Assembly (NCBI RefSeq): GCF_000321225.1
Contig: NW_004450382.1
Location: 982,932-1,046,931, forward strand
Reading direction: 5' to 3'
Length of the DNA: 64,000 bases
Source of the DNA: Odobenus rosmarus divergens
Lineage: Eukaryota; Chordata; Mammalia; Carnivora; Odobenidae
In this document: positions 48,748-60,900 of the stretch, one piece after another
Position numbering within the stretch: the first letter of the stretch is position 1
How the letters are laid out: the number at the start of each line of letters is the position of its first letter
Position numbers and translations under genes: made by a program
Notes under the pieces: model-generated
What the model saw: the letters and a program-made list of their open reading frames with translations, nothing else
What the model was told of the DNA's origin: nothing
Database searches by the model: none

Positions 48748-48836
48748 GAAGTTATACAAAAAGAAGCCCCCCAAAGTGAAAAAATACATTATATACAAAA
48801 ACACTTTCCCTCAGGAGGAAGGCTCTGCACCCTCTC

Positions 48837-48917
48837 TTAACATGCAGTGCTTTCAACTGTGGCTCCGGCCTCCACTGTCCCCTCCACTGCTGCCCGGCTT
48901 TCAGCCTGATTCTCAGC
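48837..48917 (-). CDS. NASP: NASP last coding exon with stop
   Basis: Acceptor tttatcttccAG. 26 codons then TAA at 48839-48837: [20 protein letters not shown] and VESTAC. The C-terminus VESTAC is the known end of NASP. Confidence 0.97.
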   Translation of the reverse strand, partial: AENQAESRAAVEGTVEAGATVESTAC

Positions 48918-51900
48918 CTGGAAGATAAATAGGGGCCTGGGCATAAATGACCCTAGTTTAAGCCGTTCTGTCTTTACACAACTGAGTAGGCATCAAAGAA
49001 AGTGAACAGGTCTCCTAAAGCCTGCTTTGCTCCCTACACTACTAATAGGCCATTTCCTAAAGTCTCTCTAATAGGGCTGACAGAGCCAATGTTCATATGG
49101 TACTTGGAAAGGGAGCGAGCAGAAATCACTCAGTGGTCTTGCCAATTAAGTGCCTTCTCACACATTCTTTAGAGTGGGACCTGTGCTGTGTGTATAGTTG
49201 CCATTCGTCAATGAGACATCCTACATTCCATAACCAGTTTCCTGCACACTGTTTCTATGAGGGTTGCATACAAGTAATCCGAACAGGCTCAAGGTGAGGA
49301 ACATGCACTTAGGAGGACTAGTTTCCCCAGGGCCTGAGAACAAGGGGAAATAAGGCAAGAGTCCAAGCCCTCTTAACTGCCCACCTCCTCCTCCATGTTT
49401 TCTGAAACTTCATTTCCACTGGAGACGGCATCCCCACTGCCTCCATTCACCTCTAGCTCTTGTTTCGCTTTCTTTGCATCATCTTTTCGGGGACTCTCTT
49501 CCTCTGGTTTCCTCTGAAGACAGAATTGGGAACGCTTCACAAATGTGCTGAATGTTTTTAAAAGTACTGCAAAAGTTTTTAAAAACCCCTTCATTCCTCT
49601 CCTCCCCCACTGCTGCCACCCCATGGTGCAGAAATCCTGAACACCGGGATCCACGGCTCTCAGGGTCTCTCCCATGGCCAAGGAAGCAGACGCCAACCTG
49701 TGCTCGGTACAATCAATTGGTCAGCCACAACATACCAATCCAGCCTCTCTAGGGGGAGGGTGGGGTGAGGGTGAGTAGATCTGAATAGTAACCAAACCCC
49801 AAGTTTATGAATCAGGACACAAAGGAATCAGTCTCCCACAAGAGGAAAAAAACAACTGTAATTGTAGGCAGAAGATGGACTCCTAGGAGTATCGATCGGC
49901 AGGTCTGCTGCTGAATGACTACTGTCAAAGAAAACCCACCAGCTTTGCAAGCTGAGCCTATTCTTCTCAGCTGCTTTCCTGATAGTCCTGGGCCAAAAGA
50001 GGCCTGGAAAACTGGTTAGAAGACATAGTCAAGTGAAGATTACCTTCATTCAAATCCTCACCAACTTTGCAAAATGAATGTCTTATTGCACCAAATATTA
50101 AGGAATGTATTCCTGGTGTATCATTTGAAGCAAAAAACAAAACAAAAAGGAAACTGGAAAGAAAACAGAAAAGAAATGACCACATGTAGATTTACCTTCT
50201 TTCTGACAAGGTGGGAGATATCACTCACACAATTTGATGAGGAAGCACCATCCGTTGACTTTCTACTGGCAACCTGACAAAAAGGACTTTGTTAGCAATG
50301 TACAAGTAGACAGGACACAAAAAAGCCTAATATTAAGTGACAAAAATCACCTGAATACTCACCGTGGAGACTGAAGTGCCTCCTCCACTAGGAGTGAAAC
50401 CTGAAGTAGAGCTCTCCACCTGTGCAAGAGGTGACAGACCCAAGTGGGTCCCAGGATAGAACCCACCAGGTCACCCACACACCTACAACAGGTACCTACC
50501 ATCCAAACTAAGACCTCAAATACTAGTGGGCCTCCATATACTAGCAATATCATTCCACCCCCCTCTACCTGCACTCGCCACCCCCAAACCAGGAGCTTAG
50601 GCACAGGGTAAATATTAAATTAACCCATCCATATCATCACCTGTGGCACTATCTATACAGAGGAGTTCTCAGAGATGGAAGTAATAGCTTACATTTATTA
50701 AGCAAATACTATTTGTACTGTCAGAAGTATTTTAACATAGAGATACTATTATCCCCATTTTACAGATGAGTCAACTAAGGCAAAGAAATGTTAAGTAACA
50801 CGTCCATAGTCACACATAATAAGTAGCAGATATATAACCTTAACCCAGTCTGGCTCCAGAGCATATTCTCTCAAGCATTATACTACTTAATAGGAATAAC
50901 TAGATAAATTCTCATATTCCTTCTGACCACCAACTCCCTGTAAACCGTATCACGGTTCCTAGGCAAACAGAACACTAATACCATGATGTCTTCCAACAAT
51001 ATCAACCATGCCATTATCCAAACTTCAAAAGGAAATCAAACCAACCAGAGTGGCTTTCAGAGCCAATTCAGCTACATTCCCACTACGCTGGGAGTCCTTT
51101 GCATCTTCTATCTTCTCTCTAATTTCAGGTAGCAGTTCCTTCAGCTCCTCAATTTCTTTCTCATATTCAGTAGATGATCCTTCAGCCTCCTTCAACTGCT
51201 CACTTAGTACAGCTACAAAGAACAGGCTGAAGTGATCAGTAATAGTTACCACCAAAGGATCCATTTTTTTTTTCATATTGTCGATTACCGGATCCAGTCA
51301 AGCTTATCGTCAAATAGCTGATGCTCACTCACCCATTCTCTTCTCAATGACTTCAATAGATTTGCTGAACTGTGCCACTGCCTCATCATACTGAGAGTTA
51401 TACCCATAGGCCAAGCCCAGCTGGTAATGGGTCTCTGCAAGGAGACGATCATGGGCTTCCAGGTACTGCTCTTGCAGGTTTAGGCAAGCCTGGAACTCCT
51501 CCACAGCTTGGACATAATTCTCTAATGAAAAGAGAAAGAATAGCAAGCAAATGGACAGCATTTAATATATAATACTTCCAAATTGTAGACCATTCTACAG
51601 GAATGCTCTCCTGTTTTAAATTACGTCTCTTTGTAGCATCTCCAGGACACTGAACTATTATAAAAAAAAAAATATCTAACTGGGGCGGGGGGGAAAAAAA
51701 CCCTACTGAAGAGACTTCAGAAGAGATGGTTCACTATTCTAGGAACTATAGGAACCCAAACCAACTGTCCTTTTAAAGCCAATTGCCAGGGGTGCCTAGG
51801 TGGCTGGCTCAGTCAGTTAAGCATCTGCCTTCCACTCAGGTCATGATCTCAGGGTCCTGGTATGGAGCCCCACATCAGACTCCTTGCTCGGCAGGGAGCC

Positions 51901-54900
51901 TGTGTCTCCCTCTCCCTCTGCCCCTCCCCCTACTTGTGCTTTCTCTAAGAAATAAAATCTTTACAAAAAAAAAAAAGCCAATGCCCACAACTTATGATCA
52001 ATCAAGCTGAATTTTAAGGAATTAGAGGAAGAACTGGGGGGGGGGGCACATTAAAGGAAAGAGTAAAATGGAAAATGTTATTACCAGATTCAACACTAAC
52101 TTCTCCAAGTTTAAGATGGGCCTGTGCAGCATAAAGCTGAGCTTCTTTTGTTTCTTGCCTGAAAGAAGGAAAAGATTATCAGAAACCTAATAGCATTTGT
52201 CCAAACCTAACTGATATTCTACTTCCAAGCTCCAAACTCCCAACCTAAGCCTAGAAACACTGAAAAGTATTACCTTTTAAAAATGATCTTTGCTAAATCC
52301 AGCATATCCCAGGCAAGCTCTAGATTCCCGATCTCCTCCTCTTCATTTTCTTGAAGAGACTAAAAAGTATATCCAAATCATTGGTATTAGGCAGAAGTAT
52401 AAGACAGGAATCTTATCACAAATCTAAATGTGTAATACAGCTTAAAAAATAAAAAACCACGATAGGATTCAAAATTTGGACTTTCTCCCTAAAACCTACA
52501 GAATGAGTCCCTATAATCCTTCTATCCGAAGTCATCACCTATGTCAGTGATATCTAACAGTGACGTGTTGGGTCCCATCAGAACATCCTCGGATTAAACG
52601 GATCTGTGTATTCCAGGCATGAACAAAGAGTCCCCAATCCCGGGCACCTGGGTGGCTCAGATGGTTAAGCATCTGCCTTCGGCTCAGGTCATGATCCCAG
52701 GGTCCTGGGATCGAGTCCCACATCGGGGTCCCTGCTCCTTGGGAGCCTGCTTCTCCCTCTGCTTCTCTCTCTCTCTCCCCCTGTCTCTCATGAATAAATA
52801 AATAAAATCTTTAAAAAAAAAAAAAAAGTCCCCAATCCCTAACCAAGAAATGACTATGATAATCACATCTACCCTAGTAAGCTACAATCCTACAAGAAGA
52901 AGATGATACTGAACAAATAATAATTTACCTTGTTTTCAAGAAGTGATTCATTTGGTGTTTCTTCAGCCTTGTCATTTTCTTTATCCTCCTCTTCTGAGCC
53001 TTCAGTTTCTGTAAGCAAAAATACCTCAGTATTGAGAATACTAAGGATATCTTCCTTCTAAGTAGTCAAGAGATTCCAATAAATGCCTGTCAACCTATAT
53101 TCTGAGTAGAACAGGCCAGATGCTAAGTCAGTTAATATTTGAACTGAATATAAAGCCAGTGATTACAGTCTAATTCAAGTGTAACCTAGATTTAGATTGT
53201 ATAATCTTACAGTGTGTGGTTTACACCTTCGGTGATCAGAAGGCTGAACGTTTCTCTTCTAAAAGTCAATTTGGATCATTCAGATCAGGACAGATTAGCT
53301 ACTGTATTCTTATTGTAGAAGCTCCCATATACTTAGCCAGAAGCAGTTGAAGAACTCAGCCAGTGTTCCTGGTGTTTTTAAGCAGCCATTTGTTATATAA
53401 CACTAACATGCTGAGAAAGTACACAAAGTTAAATTACCCCAGTCCATTCAGAGCAAGAATGCTCAAGAGACTAGCTTTCCCACAACACAGCTGTGGAGAG
53501 AAAAGCATAGTCCTTACCAACTCTCACCAATGAGCATGCCACAGACTCCAGCCAGCTCTAGCATGTACAGAGAATTGAGTAAGCAGTACCACAACCAATT
53601 GTTTTACTCCAGTATAATGTTAAAATTTGCAGCCATATTGACATGCTATTTCACCATACTGACATATATTCATAAGTCAACTGCCTTTAAGGACAGGCTA
53701 ATAAATAGCTCTACGCACCACTTAAAAGTTCAAAATGTCATAGGATTAAAAATGGGCTTTTGGGAGCACGTAACAATTCATGAATTGGGTATAATGCGCC
53801 TACCTCTGCCACCTTTCATTAAACATTTTTAACACAAGCAAAAGAGCTAAAATACCATCTTCTTAACAAGCTATTATGGGAACATAAATATGCAATTAGG
53901 CCTTAGAGCCATGAAGTCAGGCTAAAGGACTTTTATCTTTAGCAATACTGCTTAAGAATGGGAAGAGGCACAGAAAATTCCTAAACATTATAAATTAGTA
54001 AGACAAAGTCCTGTAAAAAGGGCGCCTGGCTGGCTCGGATAGTGGAGCATGCAACTCTTGATCTCAGTGTTGCGAGCTCGAGCCCCATGCTGGGTATAGA
54101 GATTACTCAAAAATAAAATTAAAAAAAAAAAAATTCCTGGGCGCCTGGGTGGCTCAGATGGTTAAGCGTCTGCCTTCGGCTCAGGTCATGATCCCAGAGT
54201 CCTGGGATCGAGTCCCGCATCAGGCTCCCTGCTCCTTGGGAGCCTGCTTCTCCCTCTGCCTCTCTCTCTCTTTCTGTCTCTCATGAATAAATAAAAATAA
54301 AATCTTTAAAACAAAACAAAAAAATTCCTCTAAGAACCAGTTACAAGTTAACTGACTTCTATAGCAAACAGGTTTTATCAAATGACTCACTTTTCCCCTG
54401 TTGACCATTTAATTTAGTGTTTCTGAAATAAATACCCACCATCATACACCATTATCTTTCTGTACCCAAATTTCCAAGTTATCTGTATACTTGGTACTCT
54501 GTCAGACTAGATGGGTGGTTTTATTAACTCTGACAATGAGGCCCATTCTCAAGACGGATGAGGTAAGTCTATGCAACAAACATTTTATCTTCCTAATTTG
54601 TAGGAAAAATTGACAAAATGTGTATTGTTAGTCTATATTCTTAAATAATCTGGTATCTGTTCCTATTCATACCAAAATGCCAGGTGACATCTAATTACAT
54701 TAAAATCTTACTGAGTTTTACATCAAATTTTTAAAATAAAATTCTTACGATAATCTGAGAAAAATACTTGTTTCCCTTGAGAAATCTGTACTACCTTCAT
54801 GGAATGGTGAAAAGAAAGTTAGGTTAATGAGAAAGCCATTACTTTAAAACAACACTTTCCAACCTGGTAACCTATACCCAGGTATTAATGGGAATGCCCT

Positions 54901-57900
54901 GATGTCCTCAGTGAAGTGATCTGTTAAAACGGAATCTTCTTTGTAGCATGCCTATTACCATCCTTTGGAAAATGGATACACAGCTTTATACCATTTCTCT
55001 GATTTGTAGCCTGTTCAAAAGTTAAGGGCACAGAGTAGCGCAAAGAAGAAAAATTCCTCTTAGAGACAAAGTAAAGACAATCTGCTGATTCTCTGGTTAT
55101 GCTAGCCCTCTTAAGTCAGGTAAACACTACAGACTGACCAGTATAGTCTAAGCATGGCCAAGCTCTGTGTCCACAATTTAAAAACTTTGTTCACTTACCA
55201 ATCATATCTAGCATAACACTTATAAAACAACAGACCAATTATCTTTATTAGGGATATGGACAGCCTGAGAGGTGGTAAGAAATGGGATTTTAAGAGAAAA
55301 CCTCTGGGGTGCCTGGCTGGCTCAGTCAGTAAAGCATGTGACTCTTGATCTGAGGGTTATGGGTTCGAGCCCCACATTGGGTATAGAGATTACTTAAAAA
55401 TAAAATTAAAAAAAAAAAAGATTTGAGAGAGAAAACCACTTATAAGATTTTTGCAGGCAAGTGCTGCCACATAAAGTGGAACAGAGCACAGAGAATAAAT
55501 GTTTAGGCCTTAGGGGCACCTGGGTGGCTCAGTCATTAAGCGTCTGCCTTTGGCTCAGGTCATGGTCTCAGGGTCCTGGGATCGAGCCCCACATCAGGCT
55601 TCCTGCTCAGCGGGAAGCCTGCTTCTCCCTCTCCCACTCCCCGTGCTTGTGTTCCCTCTCTAGCTGTCTCTGTGTGTCAAATAACTAAAATCTTAAAAAA
55701 AAAAAAGTTTAAGCCTTAGAAGAAGGGGGAAAAAAAGTTTAGGCCTTAGAAGAAGGGGAAAAAAAAGTTTAGGCCTTAGAGCCAGAAGGTTTGGGTACCT
55801 CAAGCCCTCCCCGTATTGGCTGTGTGACCAGGGCAAATTACTTAAGCTCTTTCTGCCATTTCTTCATTTGTAAAATACGGAAAACTGTACCTTCTTTATG
55901 AGCAGCACAGTACCCAGGGCACATACTAAAAAAAAAATGCAAATGATGACTCCTAGGCTTTTATAAGTACTTTAAAAAGAATGACCAGAGGGATGCCTGG
56001 GTGGCAGTCATTTAAGAATCTGACTCTTGGGCGCCTGGGTGGCTCAGTTGGTTAAGCGACTGCCTTCGGCTCAGGTCATGATCCTGGAGTCCCGGGATCG
56101 AGTCCCACATCGGGCTCCCTGCTCAGCGGGGAGTCTGCTTCTCCCTCTGACCCTCTTCCTTCTCGTGCTCTCTATCTCTCATTCTCTCTCTCTCAAATAA
56201 ATAAATAAAATCTTTAAAAAAAAAAAAAAAAAGAATCTGACTCTTGGTTTTGGCTCAGGTCGTGATCCCAGGGTCAGGAGATCAAGCCCCACATCGGGCT
56301 CTGTGCTGAGCGCAGAGTCTGCTAAAGTTTCTCCCTGCCTCACTCTCACAAATAAATAAATCTTTAAAAAAAATAAATAGTGACCAGAAAGTTTCTGATA
56401 AGAGGTGGGTTAAGGGAGGAGATAAAAAGTCACCTTCCTCACTGTGAGGCAGGCTTGGGAAGAACATACATTCATGTCAGATCTAGAGTCTGATTCTAGT
56501 TCTATGACTTGGTGTGTTTGACCCTAAACAAGTAACATAACCCCTAAGCCTCAATTTCCTCATGGCTCTAAGTGGAGTAATACTACCTACTACATAGTGT
56601 TATTTTGGAATCAAAAATAATGTATGTGGGGGCACCTGGGTGGCTCAGTTGTTAAGCGTCTGCTCTTCAGCTCAGGTCCTAGGATTGAGCCTACATTGGG
56701 CTCCATGCTCTGCGGGGAGCCTGCTTCTCCCTCTCCCACTCCCCCTGCTTATGTTCCCTCTCTCTGTCAAATAAATTTAAAAAAAAAAAGTATGTGGGAG
56801 AGCTGTAACAATTTTGCTTTATGATCCAACTGAATAGTTTTTGAACTGGAGAAATAGGACCTCTCTACTGTAGCTTATTATTCAAAGTCCAACTTAAAAG
56901 AGCCAGCAGAACTTCTTACTGACTTTGATCACTATCATTAAAGATTAAGACATGGTAGTTTTTTAAAAACTGAAGAATTCAGTCCTGTGCTTTTTCCATA
57001 AAGAACTCCTAAAACCCAACAAGCAGCCCAATGGTGCTACCATTTAGCCAATTCACTTCTAGTTACCATGCCTATGCTGGCTGGAGTACAAGGACCTGCA
57101 CATAGGTAGAATGTAGTTTACCAGAATGAGCTGCAAATACTGAATAGTGGGTCTTTGAAAATCTAAAACTAAACAGAACTCTTAGTCTGTCAATTATACA
57201 AAGTGGTAACTATTAACTAGACTATACCTGTGGTTATTAATACCAACATTAGATGAGCCTTACAGACAGTAGAATCCTCAAATGATAGTACAACTCAAGT
57301 CAGACGTGCCAATTATGTAATTGCTAATTAGAGGCTTATACATCTTGATGGAATTGAATCAAAATTAGACCAATAATACTGCGCAAAGCATCCACACTTT
57401 ACAACGTTCTTAGTAACAAAACCTTCAGTTTAGCAGCCAAAGCAAGCATGAAATGAGGGGGAAAGCAGCAAGAGGGCTAATGGTTAAGTTTTTTGTTATC
57501 TTTTGGAGGGGGCTAATTTAAAACTAATGTAAATAAGCCTCTAAACACTTCCTGAAGACTAAAAGTAAAAGAGGATCATCAGAATTCTTTCACTGTGTTA
57601 ACTGCCTTCATTTAAATGGCATGCCTGCTTAAGTGTACCAATTCACTGGATTCTACTGCTCTAATCCTGCTTCCTAAAGCAGAGAATAGGAACCATGTGA
57701 ACAGTAAAATAAATAATCCAGAGGCATGCAAGTGAACATCCATTCAGCATTCTCTGCCAGCCTAGCCCACTATTTCCCTACCTACCCCACCAGCCCCCAT
57801 CCACCTCTATTGGCTAGTATGGTACAGGTTACTGATAGCTAGCCAAGTCTCAGAAATCACAGAGAAGGCCTATTTTGCAGTTAGTAAAAGCGTTAGTTTA

Positions 57901-60900
57901 TAAGCCAGCTGAAGACTTGCTTTTGATTTTACTTGCTCAACTTATCACAATCTTCTTAAACTATCCCCATTTTCATTTAGCCCTTTCCTAATCCAAAGGC
58001 AGACGGAAAATCCTGAATGGAAGGCTGACTTTTACCCATGATTAGTGTGAGTCAAATCCAGAAATGTACTCCACCCACTGCAGCTCTTGCATATCCCGTT
58101 ACCTTCACCCTCTTTCATCTGTTCTTCTCTCTCTTGTGTTTCTTCATTAGCAGCTATCTTAACTTTGTCTTCAGGGGATTTCTCAGTAGCCCCCGGGGCT
58201 ACCTTGGTCTCAACCCCATCTCCAGCTGCCTCAGACTCTTCTATGGGCAGCTTAGTCTCCTCCTCGCTAGGAACCAACTCTGCCCTGACCTTCTCCTCTA
58301 GTCCTGTGCCATCTTTTGTTTCTGTCAGTCCTTCTGCATTAGTCTGTTCAACAGGAGTCTGACCTCCTGCAGCTGACAGTCCATTGACTGTACCATCCTT
58401 AGGGAGAACTGTGGCCTCCTGCCCAGGCTTCTCAGAGACTTCTGACCCAGCTTCTGCAGCTGAGGCCTCTGCAGCCTCTACTGTCACCTCTGGTGACTCT
58501 TCAGCAGGAGGCACTTCTTGCCCTACCAGCTGCTCAAGAACAGCCTTTCCTGGCTCATTTTCAGAGGCAGCTACCTGCTCCTTTGGCTCATCCCCACCCA
58601 TATCCACTGGCTTGACTGTTGAATCTATAGGCTCTGCTTCTGCCTCCACTGCAGTACTCTGCTTTTCGAGAGTTGTAACAGGCTGCTCTCCTGAAGCTTC
58701 TTTTGGCTTCTCCTCTATGCTCACAATTACTTCTCCCTCCTTCTCCTGACCTCCTTTTTCTCTGCATTCTTCTTGGACATCAGTTCCACAAACTGATTTT
58801 CCTTCCCCAGCATCTGGTACTTCCTGTTCTGGCTTCCCAGAAGTGACCTTGGCTTCATTCAGTCCTTCTGGTGCTGCTATTTCTTTTGCCTCAGTGGTTT
58901 CAGTTAACTGATCTGGAGTGGATTCAACTTTTTCCTGTAGTTCCTCCTCTGCAGGCTCACTTATATCCATGTCTTCTCTTCCACCCTTCTCCATTTCAGT
59001 CTCCTGCTCTTTATCAATTTCAGGCTTTACCAGAGACTGGTCTTCTGGTTTTTTTGCTTCTTCTTTTTCTCCCATGGCGTCATAAACCTGTTCTCTCAAC
59101 TCTTCCCTTGCTTCCTCTACATGGTTAAAGAACATGAAGCATAAACATGTCTTCGAATTTAGTGATCAAGGCATAAATGGAAACTAAAAATACATTCCCT
59201 TTAAAACCTCAAACAGCCTGGCTTAAATTTTAGCAGATGGCCTAAAAACTATCTGTCCCCTTGAGAAAAAGCAAAGGGAAAAGTCCCAGATAGCAGAGCA
59301 ACTTATTGAAGGAAACCCAAGCTCCTTAAGTGAGATATTGTTTTACTTGAGCATTCTGATTATCAGTTAGGTTAAGAGATGCCAAGCTTTATGCTCTCCT
59401 CTAAACATTATAAACCTCCATCTAATATGTAAAACTCTAGTAGCTAAATTCCGCTTAGAATTTAACATTTAATTTTCTTAGACACAAAAAATGTAAAAAG
59501 ACTCCAAAAGCACTGCTATTAAAATAACTGAGCTGTACAGACTTAAAATTTGCCTCAAAAAATATTTAAGGTTGTTTGGTATTTAAAATAACAATTTAAA
59601 TAACCACATTTATTGGGGAAATTAAGTTTTCCTTTTATAAAACCCTGCTCTCAGTTTCAGTAATTGGCTATCTCCACTGTAGTCTCCACCAGATGCATGT
59701 ATCACCCCAGACAACTTAGGAGAGACCATCCAGGATAGGGAGAGCCCTAGTCCCATCACTGGTACGTTAAGAAATATACGTCGCATCTCCTGAATGTCAC
59801 AGGCAACTCCACATACCATCTATGTTATCATTATTTTCTACCAGAGATTCGTCTTCTGTTTTTTCTCCTTCCTCCTCTTCCACATGCACACCTTCCAGGG
59901 CATTTCCCAACACACCATTCTCCATTCTAGGAGAACAAAAGGAGAAAGCACTAAAGGTATGATGGCTAGAACCTAACAGTTTTTCTAAGACCGAAAAGCA
60001 ATCAAGTGCAGAGATTATAAACTTTAAGTATTTATGGAAGAAAAGCAGTGATCAAAACTAATATAAATTAAGGCAGTAAAAGCACTGAAAGAAAAAAGCA
60101 TACCCCTCATCCCACCACCTAAAAAGCACTAATGACTATTGTCAAAAAAATAAGATCAATATTCGCTCTACAATAAGGCCATAATATTTCCCAAGCTTCA
60201 CATCCACCCCTATTTCTTTAGTTGGCTTTAAAACATTCTAGAAAGACTTTCATGACAATCAGGATGATCTACAAAATTAGAAAACTTACCAGAACTGAGA
60301 TTAAATGAGCCACAAAACATTTGCTAGTTTGTGTACCCTCAAAATGTTGTGCTGGTTAATAAACTCCAGTGGAAAATACACAACTTTCCAATAGTTAAGA
60401 CTACGGGTTTTGGGGCACTTGGGTGGCTCAATCATTAAGCATCTGCCTTCGGCTCAGGTGGTGATCCTAGGATACTTCGATCGAGCCCTACATTGGGCTC
60501 CCTGCTCAGCAGGGAGCCTGCTTCTCCCTCTCCCACTCCCCGCTGCTTGTGTTCCCTCTCTCACTGTGTCTGTCAAAAAACAAATAAAATCTTTAAAAAA
60601 AAATTAAAAAAAAAAAGACCACCGGTTTTATTTACTAGACATTCTCATATGCTAGTGTTTACAAACTGTCCTTCATTAAGTCCTTGTTAAGGATGACTGT
60701 TCTGTGCTGAGAATGCTTTTAAAAGTTCTCTTATACTGGACTTTATGGTCCAAAAATAAACTATGACCATTCACTAATAGAAAAGAACTCTTCTTCTAAA
60801 ACCCCAAAAGATGGGGCGCCTGGGTGGCTCAGTCATTGAGAGTCTGCCTTCGGCTCAGGTCATGATCCCAGGGTCCTGGGATCGAGCCCCGCATTGGGCT

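Larger units (their letters stand above)
48035..48836 (-). other. NASP: NASP 3' UTR (probable extent)
   Basis: SINE-free sequence running leftward from the stop, with two AATAAA signals on the - strand, at 48747-48742 and 48063-48058. Use of the near one gives a UTR of about 0.1 kb, the far one about 0.8 kb. Confidence 0.75.

Noticed and set aside
51213..51332. A 120-nt NASP intron with two GGATCC and one AAGCTT within 60 nt, resembling a cloning linker.
   Set aside because: It has a proper donor (gtgagt) and acceptor (ctttgtag) and the exons on both sides join in phase, so a natural short intron is the simpler reading. Comparing with raw reads would settle it.
58038..59128. Long open frames on the + strand opposite the NASP acidic exon.
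   Set aside because: They mirror the exon's Glu/Lys-biased codons on the other strand; there are no splice signals or known product.
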